39,853 bases of DNA from Clostridiaceae bacterium (lineage in GTDB: Bacteria > Bacillota > Clostridia > Acetivibrionales > Acetivibrionaceae). The translations under genes were made by a program, and so were the position numbers. Below are positions 37,421 through 39,853 of this stretch, piece by piece; positions within the stretch are counted from its first letter, which is position 1, and each line of letters begins with the position of its first letter. The DNA lies in assembly GCA_012519925.1 (NCBI GenBank), contig JAAYPF010000239.1:1-39853 (forward strand), written 5' to 3'. Under the pieces are notes generated by a model that was given only the letters and a program-made list of their open reading frames with translations, was not told the DNA's origin and ran no database searches.

Positions 37421-37468
37421 CTCTTAAGCGAATAAGAAAAGTTATGAGTGAAGTGGATTTTTAAGAAA
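37421..37468 (+). repeat. Intergenic hairpin repeat, diverged short copy C (upstream of spoIID)
   Basis: CTTAAGCGAATAAGAAAA (37423-37440), followed by ATGAGTGAAG (37444-37453) and GGATTTTTAAG, aligns with the 3' part of copy B. The stem is less regular than in A and B. The 309-nt gap 37229-37537 otherwise contains the murA terminator and a GCAAA/TTTGC inverted repeat near 37491-37504. Confidence 0.4.
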
Positions 37469-37537
37469 ACTTTCCTAAAAACAAATAAGCAAATATGTTT
37501 GCACTATTCCTAAGAAAAAGTGAGATTGGGGATAATT

Positions 37538-38548
37538 ATGAAAAAAGTAATTTACTATATTGTGATTATGATTATTGTTACAATAATTCTACCAATGATA
37601 ATTGTGGGGGGGTGTGGTACCGTAATTGAGGATGTTAAACCAAAAGATAAATTAGAAAAATCAGAAGTAAAAATAAGAGTATATATGAAAGACAATGATA
37701 AGGTTGATGAAATGTCTTTAGAGGAGTATGTAAAAGGTGTTGTTGCGGCAGAAATGCCGGTAGAATTCGAGATTGAAGCACTTAAGGCTCAAGCAGTTGC
37801 TGCTAGAACCTATGCGTTTAGTAGAATTATGAATCTATATCCTGCTAAGGAAGATACCCATAAAGGTGCACATATCTGTACAGATTCAAAGCATTGCCAA
37901 GCGTGGGTAAATAAGGAGGACGCAATTAAGAAATGGAGTTCTATAAATGCAAATAGGAATTGGAAGAAAATTGAGACGGCAGTTAATGAAACTGAAAATC
38001 TAATTTTGCTATATGATAATAAACCTATCAATCCGCTATATCATGCAAATAGTGGTGGAAAAACCGAGAATTGTGAAGATGTATGGGAAGGTGTCGAGGT
38101 CCCATACCTAAAAAGTGTAAAAAGTGACGGAGATGCTGAGGATCCCAATTTTAAGGTTGTTAATGTCTTTAAAGAAGAGGATATAATTGAAAGTTTAAAA
38201 GCCGAATATCCTGAAATATCTCTCAACGAAGATGATTTGTTAAGTGATTTTAGTATATTAGAGCTCTCAGAGGGTGGAAAGGTAATGAAGTGTAAAATTG
38301 GGAATATCGAAATTAAGGGTACAGATTTAAGAAATATACTTTCGCTAAGATCAACCAACTTTAAAGTTGAAAAGGGAAAAGAAGATGGATTAAATATTAC
38401 CACAATAGGATTTGGGCATGGAGTGGGTATGAGTCAGTATGGTGCAAATTACCTTGCAAAAAATGGAGGTTCCTTTGAAGAAATATTGAAGCATTATTAT
38501 AAGGGGGTATTAATAGGATCTTGCAGCAAATTAAATATAGACAAATAG
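37538..38548 (+). CDS. spoIID: Stage II sporulation protein D, peptidoglycan lytic transglycosylase
   Basis: Membrane-anchored enzyme of 336 residues that, with SpoIIP and SpoIIM, thins septal peptidoglycan so that the mother cell can engulf the forespore. The anchor is at about 5-26. The catalytic glutamate is E72 in VVAAEMPVEFEIEALKAQAV, the place of Bacillus E88. Conserved family blocks are seen at HANSGGKTENCEDVWEG and GFGHGVGMSQYGA. Two cysteines (in HICTDSKHC) could bind zinc as in clostridial SpoIID. The frame starts at a GTG at 37520, but GGGGAT lies 4 nt before the ATG at 37538. A sigma-E promoter is expected; only an isolated CATACAAT (37340-37347) was found. A CG-Cys near residue 26 might alternatively be a lipobox. 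Confidence 0.95.
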   Translation: MKKVIYYIVIMIIVTIILPMIIVGGCGTVIEDVKPKDKLEKSEVKIRVYMKDNDKVDEMSLEEYVKGVVAAEMPVEFEIEALKAQAVAARTYAFSRIMNLYPAKEDTHKGAHICTDSKHCQAWVNKEDAIKKWSSINANRNWKKIETAVNETENLILLYDNKPINPLYHANSGGKTENCEDVWEGVEVPYLKSVKSDGDAEDPNFKVVNVFKEEDIIESLKAEYPEISLNEDDLLSDFSILELSEGGKVMKCKIGNIEIKGTDLRNILSLRSTNFKVEKGKEDGLNITTIGFGHGVGMSQYGANYLAKNGGSFEEILKHYYKGVLIGSCSKLNIDK

Positions 38549-38564
38549 GCAGGTTTTTTGATAA

Positions 38565-38575
38565 TATAGGAATTT
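38565..38575 (+). repeat. 11-nt core of the post-operon repeat, downstream of spoIID
   Basis: TATAGGAATTT matches the core of the 18-nt repeat at 24819-24836 and 39669-39686. No hairpin terminator is seen between it and spoIID apart from a preceding T-run (GGTTTTTT). Confidence 0.35.
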
Positions 38576-38642
38576 GCATTTTGTAAGTTCGCCCAAAGGA
38601 CGATAAGTTCATACAATTATTAAGAAAATTTTTCATCCCTAT

Positions 38643-38670
38643 GTATATTGTTGCCATATACGGAAACAAT
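38643..38670 (+). promoter_or_regulatory. Sigma-F (forespore) promoter of spoIIQ
   Basis: GTATA (38643-38647), a 14-nt spacer, and GGAAACAAT (38662-38670). The second box fits the sigma-F -10 pattern GGnnAnAAT at every fixed position, and the first fits the GyATA -35. Transcription would start near 38677, just before the GGAGGTGG ribosome site. spoIIQ is a known sigma-F target in Bacillus. Confidence 0.8.
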
Positions 38671-38690
38671 AATATATGGAGGTGGAAAAA

Positions 38691-39569
38691 GTGAATTTTA
38701 AAAAGTTATTCCCAGGAAAAAAAGAGTCGCAGAAAAAAGTTTTGGATTTTTTTGATAAAAAGGGTTTTTATGTTGTTTTGACCTTATGTATTGCTATTAT
38801 AGGGGTAACAGCAGCACTGATAACTTCAAAGAACATTTCATCGTCAAAAAATTATACCGATGATGGAATAATCGTTGACGAGCTTGTAGGTAATAATTCT
38901 GCTGATGAAAGCAGCATAAGCATTGCTTCAATTCCATCGGAATTAGATGTGATTGCTAAAGCACAAACTGAAGAGCCTAAAGCAACAAGTAAGGCTACGC
39001 CGGAAAAACAGGATTCAAAAGCTACGGCTGAACCGAAAAAGACAAATAGCACTAACGAGCCTTCAAAGACGGTAGAACCATCAAAGAATAACAGTACGAC
39101 AAAAAAAGCATCAACAGATTCTGAAGCACAGACAGTTTCTGCTGCTGAAAGCAAAAAGTTTTCAATGCCTGTATTTGGAGAAATATCCTTTGAATATGCA
39201 CAAGATAAGTTAGTATATTCAAAAACTCTTGATGAGTGGAGAGCACATGCTGGTTTGGACTTGAAAGCCGATAGGGGAACTCCTGTAAAAGTGGTGGCTG
39301 ATGGTGTTGTTACAGAAATCAAGAATGACCCTAGACTTGGAGTAACAATAATTGTAGATCATTTAAACGGATTAAAAACAGTTTATGCGAACCTTGCAAA
39401 TGGAGATATGGTATCACCTAACCAAAAAGTCAAGCAGGGCGAAGTGATTGGTGCTGTTGGAAATACTGCAAGTTTTGAAGCCGCCGATCCTCCACATCTT
39501 CATTTCGAAGTACTTAAAAATAACAAGAACGTGGATCCTTCTGATTATTTACCTAAGAAAGCAAATTAA
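38691..39569 (+). CDS. spoIIQ: SpoIIQ-like M23 (LytM) endopeptidase-fold sporulation protein
   Basis: Forespore protein that, with SpoIIIAH from the mother cell, joins the two membranes during engulfment. 292 residues: short cytoplasmic N-terminus, one membrane span (about 26-45), a Thr/Lys/Pro/Glu-rich linker (about 85-155) and a LytM domain (about 160-285). The zinc ligands H186 and D190 (HAGLDLKAD) and HLH (269-271) are all intact, as in Clostridioides difficile SpoIIQ and unlike Bacillus SpoIIQ, so peptidase activity is possible. The frame is open to an ATG at 38676, but that lies at or before the predicted sigma-F transcription start. GGAGGTGG 5 nt before the GTG at 38691 fixes that start. 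It follows spoIID by 142 nt, in the same order as in Bacillus. Confidence 0.93.
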   Translation: MNFKKLFPGKKESQKKVLDFFDKKGFYVVLTLCIAIIGVTAALITSKNISSSKNYTDDGIIVDELVGNNSADESSISIASIPSELDVIAKAQTEEPKATSKATPEKQDSKATAEPKKTNSTNEPSKTVEPSKNNSTTKKASTDSEAQTVSAAESKKFSMPVFGEISFEYAQDKLVYSKTLDEWRAHAGLDLKADRGTPVKVVADGVVTEIKNDPRLGVTIIVDHLNGLKTVYANLANGDMVSPNQKVKQGEVIGAVGNTASFEAADPPHLHFEVLKNNKNVDPSDYLPKKAN

Positions 39570-39571
39570 TA

Positions 39572-39592
39572 AAAAAGTTCGACAAACTTTTT
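39572..39592 (+). terminator. Short hairpin directly after spoIIQ
   Basis: AAAAAGTT and AACTTTTT form a perfect 8-bp stem with a 5-nt loop, 2 nt after the stop codon. It has a weak AT-rich core with T in the stem. Confidence 0.5.
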
Positions 39593-39608
39593 AGAGAAAT
39601 TATATAAA

Positions 39609-39647
39609 AGCCTTTTCTTACCAAGCTATGATAAGAAGAGGTTTTTT
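39609..39647 (+). terminator. Main terminator downstream of spoIIQ
   Basis: CCTTTTCTTA (39611-39620) pairs with TAAGAAGAGG (39632-39641) with one G-T pair, and six T follow. A good rho-independent terminator. Confidence 0.85.
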
Positions 39648-39668
39648 ATTATTTGGTGTTTTTCTTGA

Positions 39669-39686
39669 AGTATAGGAATTTATAAA
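39669..39686 (+). repeat. 18-nt repeat after the spoIIQ terminator
   Basis: Exact second copy of AGTATAGGAATTTATAAA seen at 24819-24836. The rest of the window, 39687-39853, is AT-rich and shows no gene, terminator or clear promoter. Confidence 0.6.
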
Positions 39687-39853
39687 AATCCAGTTAAGAG
39701 GAAAATGAGTAAAAAAATGTATAAGTAGAAAATTAGATGACTAAGTGATAAACTAAATGAATGATAAACAAAGTGCAAAATACAATATCAGCAATGATGC
39801 TAACTTTCAAAATGATATTATGCTTAAATGTTAATTGGGAGACATACTTAAAA

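Noticed and set aside
38852-39322. 156-codon minus-strand open frame opposite spoIIQ
   Set aside because: Shadow of the spoIIQ linker and LytM domain; low-complexity Ser/Phe/Val translation with no family match.

Overview
The window looks like chromosomal DNA from a low-GC, spore-forming anaerobic Firmicute of the class Clostridia, probably close to Acetivibrio/Ruminiclostridium (the Clostridium thermocellum group). The evidence is AT-rich DNA, strong AGGAGG-type ribosome-binding sites with many GTG and TTG starts, sporulation genes (spoIID, spoIIQ), and several very large secreted proteins with S-layer-homology (SLH) domains and a Pro/Thr-rich linker. The genus is an inference; the class is well supported.

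Layout. (1) 1-8979 is an accessory block. On the minus strand are the 5' part of a type I restriction-modification methyltransferase (hsdM, cut by the window edge) with a small HTH gene 4 nt upstream, then an operon of a secreted RCC1/SLH protein, a 68-residue single-span membrane protein and a transmembrane Ser/Thr kinase with an external propeller-like region. Divergent from that operon is an FHA-domain protein, and convergent with the FHA gene is an HTH-like protein. (2) 9263-17159 is housekeeping on the plus strand: prfA, a ZIP metal transporter, ywlC (tRNA t6A synthesis), ywlE (arginine phosphatase), rpiB, upp, dCMP deaminase, tagO-like and wecB/mnaA. (3) 17658-24801 is the full F1Fo ATP synthase operon atpI-B-E-F-H-A-G-D-C, with a terminator overlapping the end of atpC. 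(4) 25168-35035 holds three large surface-protein genes: two related fibronectin-III proteins and an SLH protein with a frameshift inside its second SLH repeat. (5) 35131-39569 is ywmB, murA, spoIID and spoIIQ.

From prfA onward the order follows the prfA...ywlC-ywlE-rpiB-upp-mnaA-atp-ywmB-murAA-spoIID-spoIIQ order known from Bacillus subtilis. Region 4 therefore looks like a lineage-specific insertion between atpC and ywmB, and region 1 sits where prmC often precedes prfA in clostridia.

The most unusual items are: the kinase/FHA/surface-protein locus, a candidate undescribed envelope phospho-signalling module; a family of intergenic hairpin-containing repeats with three copies around and inside the atp operon and one before spoIID; an 18-nt sequence repeated exactly after two operon ends; a close match to the forespore sigma-F promoter just before spoIIQ; and the SLH frameshift. 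No rRNA, tRNA, CRISPR array, insertion sequence or phage structural gene was seen.
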